Shown here piece after piece: positions 21,100 through 32,932 of a stretch of DNA of 64,000 nt; positions within the stretch are counted from its first letter, which is position 1; every line of letters starts with the position of its first letter. Location of the stretch: positions 868,001 to 932,000 of the forward strand of contig JAGMUV010000017.1 of the NCBI GenBank assembly GCA_020744425.1, read 5' to 3'. The position numbers were made by a program, and so were the translations under genes. This DNA comes from Dactylonectria macrodidyma. Its lineage: Eukaryota > Ascomycota > Sordariomycetes > Hypocreales > Nectriaceae. Below the pieces are notes generated by a model. It saw nothing but the letters and a program-made list of their open reading frames with translations, was not told the DNA's origin and did not search any database.

Positions 21100-24000
21100 C
21101 TACTGACTGCTTGGATCACTCCGGAAGACCTCATCGTCCTCGAAAAACACGCGTACAGCAGGTGTCACCAACGAGTTAGGGTTCGGGAGTCGCTGGACCG
21201 TCATCATGCCTCTCCATTGCTGCTCATCCACCCGAACCGATCTGTCCAGGCTCGGGCGATCATTAGGATTACCGTTATTGACCCAGATGCCATTATCATA
21301 TGCGTACGGCCTGACATGGATGTCTGCTGCGCGAATGCCAAGGTATTCCGCAACAAGGTCCCGAATGAGGTGGACTTCAATCATGTACATTGGCCTCGGC
21401 GGATTAGTCGCAGCCACCCAGCCTTGGCCCTGGACGAACCGGGACTGCTGCGGAGTCATGATACCAACCCAGAGGAACCCGTTGCCCATCGCGGCGTCGT
21501 TTGCAACGTTGAAGAATGGTCCCCCCGCCTGGACTAGCTCATACAGACCAAGGTAACGCTCACCATTTTGATGCTGCTCATCGTCGCCGTTGCGGAGGAA
21601 GTCGAGGACTCTATGACGAAACTGAGCTCCATTTGCATTTTCGAAGAAGGGATTCTGCCACCAGTGCGTCGTGTAGACACCTCGGTTGGTTATGACGATT
21701 AGAGACGTGCAACCCCATACAGGGCCCGCGCCTGTGATCAAGGTCTCGTGGGGATTGCGTGTGAAGGGGACGTAAACGGAGGACGGACGAGCCTGAGTGA
21801 ATCCGTTGGCCAAGAAATGGAGTCCATGCTGGGATCCGTGCTCCCAAACGAGCCGCTTGATTGCCCGCCACCACTGCTGGGGGGTCAGGAAAACGGTCTC
21901 CCTGCAGTTTATCCAGTCCGAGTAGACCTGTGAGTTCGTGATCTGGGTTGTGTCTGCAGATGTCACGATGTCCGCTGGCGGGTTGAGCGGGGGAGCCCGC
22001 CGACCTAGCTCCCTCAAGACAAGATCCCTCACAGCAGGACAAACATCACCCTCGTCGCACGTGTCGATCTCGCACATGCAGGGTGTTGGGACCTCTGGGA
22101 CAGCCGGTGTCTGCCCAGGGGGATGGGTCGGATCCTGAGGATCCTGAGGATCTGGTCCCTTTAACAAGGCATAGAGTGCGCCTGCAGAGGCAACTGCTCA
22201 TGGAGAGAGGATTAGTGTGTCTCGGGATCAAGGCCATACCATAGGTACGCCGACGTTGCCAGCCATAAACTCACATAAGCCGAGTACTTGACCACCAGTC
22301 CGAGTCCCAATCGCGGCCCCCTTGGTGAGAAAAGACGAGTCAGCGGTGCGTGTCACAGATCGCATATGTGTTCACAGCGGAAGCCAGAGGCAACTTACAG
22401 CAGTCATCGCGACTTGCCCCCATTGCGACATTGTTCTGCTTGCCACGTTCTGAACCTGGGAAAATATACCCATAACATCGTCGCCTGTGTCCATATCGAG
22501 ATCAGAACAATGATGCCGCATCACGGGTGGGATAGCTTCCTTTGTACTTACCCAGTTCCGTCAGTCTCGATGGGTTGATATCGGGTATCTGCAGTTGCGT
22601 CCAAGATCAGTCATTCCATCCAACTCTGTCTCCAGACCGCCGACTCTTACCCGTTGGTAGCGATGGCCTCTGGTGGCTGCGTTCTTGAGCTTACGGGACA
22701 GCGTTTCTAATCACGGAGAGGTTAGTGATCAGCGAATCGAGGAACACAACAGTGAAAGGACTTAATCGTGGCAAACTTACTCCAAGCTCCTCGAAGGCCC
22801 AAGAGAACCTGCCGAGCCGATCTGATCTGCGGAATTAGGTCGAAAAGATCCCGCTTGGCAAACTCCACGTCTCCTTCAATGGAGACGTCCTCCCCGCCTT
22901 CGTCGAAGTACATGCTAATGAGGTCGTTCCAAAAGCCAATTGCGTGCTCGAGCTCTCCCAAGAGAATCACGTACTCGGACACTATATCTGCAATCTCCGA
23001 CCGCGTAGGAACGTCAAATTCACTGTCCTCGTACACCAGCAGCCTGTTTCTGGCGCCACATGCTACAGTCGTCTTTCCAGCACACCCTGAAGTGCATTCA
23101 GCCTGGTCGGTCTGCTGGGAGGACACGACTAAGTCGCCCCAAAGGCAGTCTCTTTTTCCATAGTAGGTCAGCGCGAAAGTTCGGTCTTGGGGCAGATGGA
23201 ACGCAAATATGGGAGGAATGAAGTCTTGACGTACGATCCGTTCTCGAGACCGGCGTATCGCCAGCCATCGGCCAGTTCAATGCAATCCTCCACAGTCATG
23301 TCGTCTCTTGTACTGCTTCCGTTGGTGAGAACAACAGGGCTTGAGCCGTCGATATAGCAACTCGGTGATTGAAAGCTCTCAACAGACGGCAAGACAGTGG
23401 CCGTAGGCACCGGTGACGAAGGGTCCTCAGAACTGGGCGGCGGCTCGTAGGCGAGGTTCTCATAAATGATGATGCGCTTAGAGGCGCCGCAGGCTTCGGT
23501 CACCAGTCCTTCGCAGGAGACAGCACACTCATCAGGATCAACTCTTTTCGCCTTTGTGCCGATTTCATTTCCCCAGTAGCATTGGCTATCGAGTAATGGA
23601 GTCAACAACTCGATGCAAGGCCAGACTTAAGAGCGGACTTTAACATGCTCACCTTGCACTCTCCACTCCGGCATAGCGGAAGCCTTTGGCACGTGCCAGA
23701 CACTTACTGACTGTCATGTCCTCGATTTTGGTTGAGTTGCCTTGGATAGAAAGGTTGTCGGGATCAGAGTTGGTCCAGCAGCTAAGTGAGGTCCATTGTC
23801 CTTCGGCAGACTTCAGCTTCGGTAGTTTGCCCGTTGGAACGACATTGATAGCCTTGGAAAAGCAGGGATAGCTCGTAGAGTTGTCGGCAATCACCAATGC
23901 CACACCGCACTTATCATTCTGTGGCAGAGGTGCCGACCCACATTGGTTGGTGCAGGATGAGACGACGGGTGAGAGTCTAGTTGTCACTTTAGCGATGGGA

Positions 24001-24399
24001 ACTTTGCAAGAGCCAAGGCGCAACTCGGTTCGACTTGAGAGACGCTCCTTACGCCACCCGCAGCCCTTAGCAACCTTCTGAATGAATCACTTACAGTGAC
24101 TGAATCGTAGAGCCTGTTACGATGGGCGGGACCACCCCGTCGTTGCATGCGTACGAGACAAATGCCAGAGAAGACCCGCCGGAGGCCGAGGAGAACACCA
24201 CAGGCGAAGACGAATCGCCGCCGTAGATCCTGTTTGCCTCGAACCTGGCGATAGCAGCCTTGACCGCAGTGTCATGGCTCTTGCCCCCGTCGCAGCCGTT
24301 GGACAAAGTGCTACATGCAACATTCTGGGCATAGGTGGGACCGAGCAGGCCCAGCAGCAAATAGCTGGCAATTGCTAGGGAAGAGAACGTAAGCCTCAT
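21100..24399 (-). CDS. Secreted WSC-domain protein with unrecognised C-terminal domain
   Basis: Nine exons fit in phase: 24095-24399, 23653-24033 (or starting at 23976), 23235-23585, 22781-23151, 22651-22706, 22552-22588, 22399-22484, 22275-22320 and 21100-22193, about 890-908 aa. A signal peptide (RLTFSSLAIASYLLLGLLG) is followed by a Cys-containing region and two WSC-like units. Each unit has SCW or SCY, an MTV-x-x-C segment, RYAG and a final ACGA-x-x-R, each split by an intron. WSC domains bind glycans of the cell wall. Next comes a charged, probably helical part, then a short hydrophobic stretch (QVLGLFASAGALYALLKG), then a Pro-rich hinge with a Cys cluster. The final domain of about 290 aa contains WWRAIKRLVWEHGSQHG and EVHLIRDLVAEYLGI; I do not recognise its family. 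Divergent from the cysteine-module gene at 25323. Confidence 0.75.
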
Positions 24400-25322
24400 G
24401 ACGCTTCTGAGTATCCAAGAGCTCAGCTTGCATCCGGGCACAGGGGCTCTAGCTATCGTTCACAAATGAAGAAGAGGACGGGTGGCTTAAGGGGTTCAAA
24501 AAGTCCATCGCAGCCCAGCGAGTCCCACACATACTACTTGGCTCAAATCTGACTTGGATTACCTGTTCCAGAAGCCGTCGGCCCACGCGCTCGTATGAGG
24601 TTCAGTCGGAACTCCACTACCGTTATAGTGTCGAGACAGGGTTGTATCCCGACTCAACTCGTGAATCTAGAATGCGGGAGGTTCAACGGCCTGAGCTGGC
24701 TGCTCGTTTATCAAGCTTATCTCGTATGCTGACACGAGGGGTTATCCAATCGAAATCCACTGAGGGTTGTATTCGCACGAAACGATCCATTCAGGCTATT
24801 TGATGTGTGGTCTAGAACTCCCAGCTGTAAACTCGGAGGTGATATTTCCCGAGGCGTTACGATGTATACCCCCTTGTAGGGAATATTTACTATTGAATGC
24901 AGTCAGCTTATGTATGGCGATTTTGCATCTTGCCCCAGTTTAGATACCACTTTGCAGGGTTGTATCGTTATACGACACACCTTGAATGAGTTAAATGGGG
25001 ACCAAGTTAGTGTCATGTGGCTGAAATTCTGTAAATGAGCTTACTGCTCCCAGAGGAGCAGTTCGCAAAAGTGCTTACATGCACTACTCTTCATATAGTA
25101 GGTAGTTGTTAAATGTGGACTGAACCAATATACGAATATAGTTCTAGATCAAACTTTTTTACATTGTCAGGACCGGCAAAGCTGCACTTCGTGGTACTTG
25201 TCAAGGCATACACACAATACATGGCATAATTACATCAGTTTCGACATTCCCATCTCTGACGACTGCCTTGTAAGCTAACTTGCCTCAGGAACGTGAACAC
25301 TTTCCCTCACACATCTTGTGAT
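24400..25322. promoter_or_regulatory. Divergent promoter region of the two large secreted-protein genes
   Basis: 923 bases between two start codons facing away from each other, with no gene inside. Head-to-head placement suggests co-regulation. Specific sites were not identified. Confidence 0.5.
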
Positions 25323-28191
25323 ATGGTTGCCCTCATCTTCGGCCGAGTCACTGCTGTAGTGTTGGCCTTCGGCGCTGTATGCCATGCAGGTATAGTAACA
25401 TATGCGGCGTATGTCCCCCATGAACGGTTAAGCCGCATCAGGGCTTCTTGTTCTGTTGCGGTCTCCATTGGCGTCTAGAATCTATAGCATTGATTCTTTG
25501 ACCCGAGCTTTGGTCAGTATTGCTGATACAAGACTATGGCTGTTTAGGGCCAACCTGTTCGCACGTCAGGCTGCATCCACATCATTGTGCCCGGGTGTGA
25601 TGCCAACACCGGCGCCGGTACCCTACTTCTACTATCCCGAGTCTGTGCTACCGCCGACAAAGCCCGTCTGCCCGTCATCGCCGGCGCCGTCCTGCGAAGC
25701 CCAGAGCTGCAGCGGGACCTTCACCAACGGCAATTCAACCTGCACGACCTGGGACTACGCAGGATGCCGCTGCCTGCCATCCATCGACACCCCTGGCTAC
25801 ACCTGTCCCTCGACCCTGTCATGCGGCACAAGTGGTTGTCAGGCGTCCTGGAACTCAACCGGCGTCGCTAACTGCAAGGGGACTCCACGAGGCTGCCGCT
25901 GCCAGCCTACCGTTGACACCTGCGGGAGCAGGAAGAGCTGCGATGCCGGGAACTGCGGTGGTAAATTTGACCTTACCACGGGGAACGCGACTTGTAGAAA
26001 CTACTATGCGACCTGCCCATGCAACCCGTCCGACGAAACCTGTGGCGCCAAGCAATCCTGCGGCAAGGGTAACTGTAACGGCGGCTTCAACGAGGACGGC
26101 ATTGCTGTTTGTAGAAACTTCTTCGCCCCCTGCGAGTGCGAGCCGACACCCCAGATGTGTGGGGGTAAGTGTTCCCTTTTCTGCCCTTTTCTGTCTCTTA
26201 TTCTCTTCACTCAATGATGTGCGCGCGGCTCATCCAAAGCTAACCGTAGCATGTTCTTAGAGCCACTCAATTGCAACGTCGGGGGTTGTACAGGCTCTTT
26301 CACGGACGGAGTTGCGACCTGTAAAGCAAAGTGGGCAGGCTGTGCTTGTCTGCCGACCACTCAGATGTGCGGAGGTAAACGAATCCCTCTTCTTATGGGC
26401 ACCGAACCATAGGTGATCTGCTATCCCAGCTTGCGGACGGGATGCTAACATTACTATTCTCCGACTTAGCCCCTCAACGCTGTGATACCGGGGGTTGCGA
26501 CGGCAAGATGGTAAATAATCAGCCCGTCTGCACCGGCAAGTGGAAAGGATGCAAGTGTCTGCCAACGACACAGATGTGTGGTCGTACGTGTTTCTCTACC
26601 ATGTTGCAGATCCCCTAAGCTGGATCAGAGCACTGATACTTGGTTTGACCCCACAGAAGCCAAGCCCTGCGACAATCTAGGCTGTGCAGGCGGCTTCAAC
26701 GAAGCAAACAAGCCCGTTTGTCAGCGGAATTGGGAAGGTTGTGCGTGTCTTGCCACGACCACGATGTGCGGGAAGAGCCAGCTCTGCTCCGACGGTGGCT
26801 GCAACGGATCTTGGAATGATAACGGTGCTTCTGCCACCTGCAAGGCAAACTGGCCTGGATGCCTCTGCAATCCAACCACGACAATGTGTGGTAGCCCTCA
26901 GGACTGCGAGAATGGAGGTTGCGATGGGGACTGGACCAGCAGCGCGGTCGCGAGATGCCAGGCTCGCTGGGCAGGTTGCCAGTGCAAGCCAACTTCGGAC
27001 ATGTGCGGAAGTATGATATGGTCCTCTTTTCATTTTCCTAAAACGAGAGCTATTGATGACGGAAACTGACACCATGGTGGTAACTGCAGCACCGCAGCTA
27101 TGTTCTACGGATGGATGTAATGGGTCTCAGGACGGCTCAAGCGGTTATGCAACTTGCAAAGGGCGATGGGCCGGTTGCCGCTGTCGGTATACTGAAGGAA
27201 TGTGTGGCAGTGAGTCTTGAAGATGCCCTTCTTTTGGACTGATAGATCTCAGGGCCCCATCAGATTTGGGACCAAAGGCCCAGGTCCTACTAGCGTAGAC
27301 TTGCTAACGGCTTTCGTCAACGCAGCACCGCAGTCTTGCAAGAAGGCTGATTGCGATGGACGCAAGGATGCCGATGGAGTATCAAGATGTAAGAACAAGT
27401 TCCTCAGCTGCCGGTGCCTCGCCGATGAAGACATCTGCCTTGCCCCGACGGCCTACTTCCCGTGCGACAGCGGGAATTGCAAGGGAGCATACAACCTCGA
27501 CCAAATTAACAAAGCGTACTGTACGGGTAGTCCCAAAGGCTGCCCCTGCATCTCAACCGAGAATACATGCCCCGAAGCGTTCCCGGGATGCGAATCGCGC
27601 AACTGCAAAGGGGCCTTGATCTTCGGCTCGACCAAGGTCGCCTACTGTACTCTGAACATGGCCGGCTGCCGCTGCATCCCGACGCCCAACACTTGTCCCT
27701 CTCCTGAGATGCGGTGCGATGATGCCATCTGCAACGGCCAGGTTCGGCCCAACCAGTACAGCATCGACGGTCCACGTAATGCCATATGTCTGAACCACTA
27801 TAGGGGATGCACATGCACAGCGAGCCTCTTGACGCCAGGCTGGTGTGCTTCTGGCGTGCTCAAATGCACATATCCGGGATGTGACAACTCCAAGGGTGTC
27901 TGCGGCGCCGGATACTTCGCCGGCTGCTCATGCATCAAGGTGTCAAGCGAGACACCTATACCACCGGCCGAGCCGCCGGTCATCGGGCCGCCACCGGGTG
28001 CAGTCAAGTGTACCGATGTGACGGATCTCATCCCATGGTGGCTGCGGTGGTTCACTGGTAAGGTGAGTATCTGCTGGGATGGCGTGCCCAGGGTAGACAA
28101 CGGGCGTGGATGGGGGGTTCCGAAGGGACACATTGACTCGAGGTCGACTGAGGTTTTGACTATTGACCCCCCACCGGAGGAAGACAAGTGA
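25323..28191 (+). CDS. Large secreted protein made of repeated six-cysteine modules
   Basis: Seven exons, 25323-25376, 25570-26164, 26261-26374, 26470-26583, 26657-27010, 27090-27209 and 27326-28191, give about 738 aa. A signal peptide (VALIFGRVTAVVLAFGA) and a Pro-rich linker lead into about 15 modules of 36-45 residues. The shared pattern is C-X4-C-X-G-X5-8-C-X5-6-C-X-C-X2-T-X3-C, with examples around CSDGGCNGSWND and GCRCLPS. The C terminus changes to a Pro-rich hinge and a Trp-rich tail near DLIPWWLRWFTGK. Several inner exons begin and end in phase 1 and hold whole modules. The modules are probably disulfide-bonded; no catalytic motif is visible. Exon 1's donor is the least certain junction. 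I do not recognise the family. Confidence 0.75.
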
Positions 28192-28554
28192 CTGTGTAGA
28201 AGATACCTGCGAGAGTAACACAAGGAGTTCTGTGGGCTTTTTATGTCCATAGCAGTGGTATCACAGTCATCGTCATTAACCAATCTAGAACTTCTGAGCG
28301 CATTCTGTAATACCATGAGTATCTGAGCTGTCCTTGAGATATTCCTTAGTTGTCTTTGAGCTGTCCCTAAGCCATCCCTGAGCTCTCTTAATTAGGAATT
28401 AGTTGCTACCTAAATTAAGAAATTTTATACTGTAAGTTTGGGAATGTAGGATAATGATGCTTTTCGAACTAGTGATATGATATGTGCGTAGTCACATTGA
28501 ATGTATTTACAATCTTGAATAGTCATGTACCTAAGTATCCTTTTGGGAAGGCAA
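28192..28554. other. Intergenic, with short degenerate repeats
   Basis: 363 bases between convergent genes. Between about 28316 and 28388 the words GAGCTGTCC, GAGATATTCC, GAGCTGTCCC and GAGCTCTC recur at 20-35 base steps, a degraded short repeat. No gene. Confidence 0.5.
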
Positions 28555-29890
28555 CTACCAGTGTGTTGTGGCGCCAATGGAAGACCCAGACGACGGGAGC
28601 AAAAAGTTGCTTGCGGCAATCTTTCCATTTGACCCTCGGGCTCCCGTAACCAACGACGTGTCGGTGCTGAGGAACTTCGAATTCGTCCAGGTCGTGCCGT
28701 CCTGCCACGAGTTGCCAGAAGCGGTTTGGCTTCCTGTCAAGGTGACCTGGGAAGAAGACGTGGTGGTGCCCAGGTTGACCGCGGCAATGTTGGCCGTCAG
28801 GGTCGAAGTGCTGGAGGCGAGCTTGAAGCCGACGTCTGCGTTGTTCCACGCCGTGTTGTCGGACAATGTGAAGCTTCCGGTCTGGCTGTTGTCGGTGAAT
28901 CCCTTGGCAGCGTTGCTGAACGCAAAGCAGTTAGTGATGATGTGGTTTGCAGGTCCAATATCGGCTGCGTCGCCGCCTCCAAGTTTGAAGCCATTGCCAT
29001 CTCCCTCAAAGTCTGTGAAACCCCAGCGGTTGAAACCGTTGCCCCAAGCAAGGGTATCTTTGATCGTGACAGCGGACTTGAACTCCCTATGGCAGCTGTT
29101 AGCGACACAGTTCATAGTGGGCGGAAACGGTAAGGAGGGTTGTGTTGTCAACAACCACGCGCCGAATGTCTCAACATACCAAAGGTCTAGCCCATCATCT
29201 ACGTTGTTCCACAGTCGGGCACCAACCAGAGTATTACCGGTGCCGGAGCCTTCCTTGCAAGCGAAGCCATCGGCGCTCTCTCCGTTCTTTCGTGGATCGC
29301 GGTTGTTGTATGAATCCAGGTAAAGCACTTGGTTGTTGGCACTGGATCCCTGGATCTGAAAGCCAGTCTCGTAGTTGTCATGGGTGACGATTCGCTCGTA
29401 GTAGTTGTTTGAGGAATCTCGGTGGTATACTCCATAAGGACCATTGATGAAAGTGATGCCATAGAACTTCCAGTAGTTGGCACCTACAGCATGATGCGCG
29501 TTAGCGGAGGACACATTCCCATTTACCGTGGGATGGCGCACCTTCAATATGAAAGATACCACGATCAGCATTAGCCAAAGAAGCATCAAGAGCGGCCGGG
29601 GTTCCCGTTAAGGCCTCGCCGTCGATAATGGGCACTTCGCTTCCGTAGGCCGTCACGGTGTATGGCTTGGAAGATGTGCCACTCTTCTTGATCTGAATGT
29701 TTGTGGAGGGGCTGTAGGTTCCTCCACGGAGATAGATGGTATCACCCGCCACGGCAAGATTTACCGCCGACTGGATTGATAGTAGCGGGGAGGTGATAGA
29801 AGCATCTCCGCTATTGGAGCCAGTCGGGGAAACATAGATGCTAGCGGCCCATGCTAGGTTGGGCAGGAAGAGGAGCGTGAATGACTTCAT
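28555..29890 (-). CDS. Pectate lyase, polysaccharide lyase family 9
   Basis: Three exons, 29542-29890, 29180-29483 and 28555-29086, give 394 aa. A signal peptide (FTLLFLPNLAWA) precedes YVSPTGSNSGDASITSPL and DTIYLRGGTY, the opening of a right-handed parallel beta-helix. NNVDDGLDLW joined to EFKSAVTIKDTLAWGNG and NRWGFTDFEGDGNGFKLGG are the conserved active-site ladder of PL9 enzymes, whose Asp cluster binds Ca2+ and whose Lys (in GFKLGG) is the catalytic base. Expected reaction: beta-elimination of de-esterified polygalacturonate outside the cell. The length fits single-domain fungal PL9. A PL3 lyase lies about 8 kb away, pointing to pectin use or plant infection. Confidence 0.9.
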
Positions 29891-30600
29891 TTTGACCGCT
29901 TGAAGAGCAGAAGGATAGCTGAAGAGTTCACCTTCACGTTCGAAACACCGTGGATTTGCTCATCTTATATCCAACATCCATCCGTATGTTTGCCTGTCAT
30001 ATTGCGATGATCGACCCCTTTCACTTTTGGCGAGAAACGCCGAGCCTTCAATGTCCATTTCGGGGTAACAAGATGGTTGGTGGACATTCCAAGGGCCGGT
30101 TGGAGGAGGACCTCTAACTCCGCTTTTTCTTCCGTGGGGATCGCTCGCACTTCCGCCTATCATGGCCTGATGCCGACGCTAAGGTCCCTGTCAGCCAGCC
30201 TATTCGAAACAAACATGACACTATTCAGGCCTAGACATCCACTTTTGGAAACGGAAGAGTAGCTTATTCCGAAGCTTGAAATGGTCGATGGGGTATAACA
30301 TGTCAAAATAGAGGATTGTGCCATACGACCTGAGCTCCACGTCACTGGTGTTGATGACGCTGCCCCTCCAGGTCCCCGCTCATACCAGATTGCTAGTACA
30401 ATAGGGGCTCATGAGAAATGAGCACATTTATGATTAAAGAGCCGAAACTTTGCGTCTTCCACCTGGTCCGCGGCGGAGGTAGGCCTCATAGACGCACTAC
30501 CTTGCTTGCATCGAGTCTATCAAGTGGCCCATCGGAGTTGAAGAGGCTACTACATTCCACCTCTAATTGCAATAGGTACTCAACCCTGCGGATATCCAAA
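29891..30600. other. Intergenic region, nothing recognised
   Basis: 710 bases upstream of the PL9 gene and downstream of the permease. An ATG-initiated frame from 30418 overlaps the permease's last exon on the opposite strand and is judged spurious. Confidence 0.5.
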
Positions 30601-32023
30601 TTACGCAGTGACAAGATCCTCGCCCTCCAACTTGGATTGGTGGATTCCATCTGGCAGGAATGGCGACATACCTTTTCCCAATGCCACATCCTCAGAGAAA
30701 GTACCATATACGTCCGTGTCATCTTGCAAACCAGCCCCTTTTACGTTGAAAACCATACACAAGGCGGTATACAGTGTTGAAGCCGTGAGAAATCCTAATG
30801 GTCATTATTAGTCAAAGATGACATGGGCAATTCTTGCTCTCACCGAATAGATAATTTCCAAGATAGTATTTGTACATACTATCGGACACAGAAACGCTGG
30901 GGTTGGCCGCAGAAATCATCCCAGGCATGGCGGGTGCGAAACCAACCGCCCATGCAACGAAGGCTCGCCAGTTGAAGCCGTAACTATACCAATATGAGCC
31001 GTCGCTAGAGCCGGTGTACAGTTGGCTTAGCTGGATACGTTGTCTTCGGATAAGGAAGTAGTCGGATATCATTATTCCCGTCAGAGGGCCCATGAACACG
31101 GAAAAGGATGCAGCAACTGTCACGAAAATGGAGGCTGTGTTGTAGAATAGCCAGGGTTGTACGGCCCAGGACAACAGAGCACATAGCACACCCCCACGTC
31201 GGATATTGATCCAGCTAGGAAATAATCCAGCCAGATCCATTCCTGCCGCAAAGCCGTTCCTATTCTGTTAGTGGTGCTCTGTTGAAGCACGTCAAGCACG
31301 TACCCAAGCGTGTTCTCAGCCAATTGACTGATGATAAAACCCAAACTGCAAAAAAAGGCTGCTGCTCTTGCCTTTGCCGAGTAATCATCCAACATCCACT
31401 GGTGGAGGATTGTCAGTGGGTTCCAGTATGCTTCGCCGCCATAAATGGTCATGGTGGCAGAGGCCGTCAGAATGCCGAAGATGGGTACAACCATGCCTGG
31501 GATAAAGAGGGAAAAGATCATGCCGGGAACCTGGACGCCTTGCTTGCGCGCGAAACGCGTAAAATCGGATTGGTTCAAGATTCCAGCTGAGATATTACCA
31601 ACTGATGCCACGATGGCGTAGACCCAAGCCCAGCTAGTTTCCAGCGTCGCTGGCTGTGCTGCCCCCGAGACAAATAATGGCCCGGCTCCACTGGCCGTTG
31701 TGCAGGCCCATATGGTGATTCCCATCATGACGAAAAATGTGATGATATTGGCGATAGCAACAGGAAGCGAGAACTTTTCAACGCGGATAAGCTGACAGAG
31801 AGGCAATCAGCCCAGCCGTATTACAAGGTTGCTGGGATCAACTTACCAGCATGGGAATGGAAATGATCTGGAAGATGACAAAGCCAACGAAATCACGCGT
31901 GACCATGTTCGCACTCGTAGGCAAAGTATTTTCCAACATCAGGAAATTATAGCTCCAGCTGCTTAGCAAAGCAGAGACGCATAGCTCCCCAAGCCACGCC
32001 TGAGACCCGAACCAGACGATGCT

Positions 32024-32031
32024 CAGCATAA
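32024..32031. repeat. Target-site duplication, left copy
   Basis: CAGCATAA, repeated at 32925-32932 immediately outside the right terminal repeat. Counting one copy restores the permease reading frame. Confidence 0.9.
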
Positions 32032-32112
32032 GGGAATTGATAGGGGGGCGTGATGTTTTTGATACGGGGGCGTCATCTTTACGGGGGCGTCACTTTTATT
32101 GCCTCCAATTGG
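32032..32112 (+). repeat. Left terminal inverted repeat
   Basis: 81 bases, exactly the reverse complement of 32844-32924. It contains three spaced copies of a G-rich word (GGGGGCGTG/GGGGGCGTC) at about 32043, 32066 and 32083, about 17-23 bases apart, which could be transposase binding sites. Confidence 0.93.
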
Positions 32113-32843
32113 TCAAAAAAAGGTTGACCCACTAGTACAATATCACCTCAGCAGGAGGACTTATCTCAGTAACAAGAGATCCAGACCCACTATTATTAAC
32201 AATAACATGTCTCTACTTATATATGCAGGCGGATGCATTATCACAGGGCTGTAAGTTGCACGTTGCTCTTATTATATCTAATCAACTATAACACGGATTG
32301 TATCTTCATCGCTCCCAATTAGCTCCTATGACGGTTCATGGAGTCCCTGTGAGCCATGGGGTCGCGGGAAGGATGAGAAGGTCTGTGGATAGGATGCAAA
32401 AAGGTTCCCTAGTGCATCTTGATCTCCAATCCCGTAGTGTTGCTCTATTCTTGTCGCTATACTACTCGCTGACGGTGGCCGATTCGTAAGTAGCGGTGGG
32501 CTGAATCTAGGCAGTCGGCTCGGTCGCGGCCGCTTCGTAGGACGCAGTTGATCGCTTGGGCTAGGGCTTCGAGTGCGACGAAGGTCGGCCTCTTTTTCTT
32601 GTGTTCAATCCTAGGCAGCAGTGCTACGATTGACTCATATCGTCGTGTGATAGCTATGCTGCCTGGAGCCGGTTGTATTGTGGCGTTCACGCTGATCGTG
32701 AAGCTGTTCACGATGATCGTCATCTGTTGGCTTGAAGTGCGAGGAAATGAGCGACGGATCTTGACATTTTAAGATAGCTGAGTCCTCAGTACAAAAGGGG
32801 GCTGGGGGGAGATCTAAGATGTACTAACAAAAGTGGGTCTCAG

Positions 32844-32924
32844 CCAATTGGAGGCAATAAAAGTGACGCCCCCGTAAAGATGACGCCCCCGTATCAAAAA
32901 CATCACGCCCCCCTATCAATTCCC
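32844..32924 (-). repeat. Right terminal inverted repeat
   Basis: Perfect inverted copy of the left repeat, carrying the same three spaced words as GACGCCCCC. Just inside, both ends continue with a weaker similarity around GACCCACT. Confidence 0.93.
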
Positions 32925-32932
32925 CAGCATAA
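32925..32932. repeat. Target-site duplication, right copy
   Basis: CAGCATAA, matching 32024-32031. On the coding strand it contributes the last bases before the element in the permease exon. Confidence 0.9.

Larger units (their letters stand above)
32032..32924. mobile_element. Non-autonomous DNA transposon with 81 bp terminal inverted repeats
   Basis: 893 bp element bounded by perfect 81-base inverted repeats beginning GGGAATTGATAGGGGGG. It is flanked on both sides by the direct repeat CAGCATAA (32024-32031 and 32925-32932). The 8-base target duplication is the length made by hAT- and P-type transposases; the long repeats are less usual for hAT, so I leave the superfamily open. The interior has no transposase-size frame. 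A minus-strand frame at about 32457-32723, with RYESIVALLPRIEHKKKRP and a Cys/Arg-rich tail, may be a remnant or chance. The element interrupts the NCS1 permease gene. Confidence 0.93.

Noticed and set aside
30418..30780. Plus-strand ATG frame of 120 codons near the permease 3' end
   Set aside because: Overlaps the last permease exon in antisense and has no recognisable features.
32298..32772. Open frames inside the mobile element as a transposase
   Set aside because: The frames are only 60-90 codons, on both strands, and lack a catalytic triad or dimerisation motif; the element is treated as non-autonomous.
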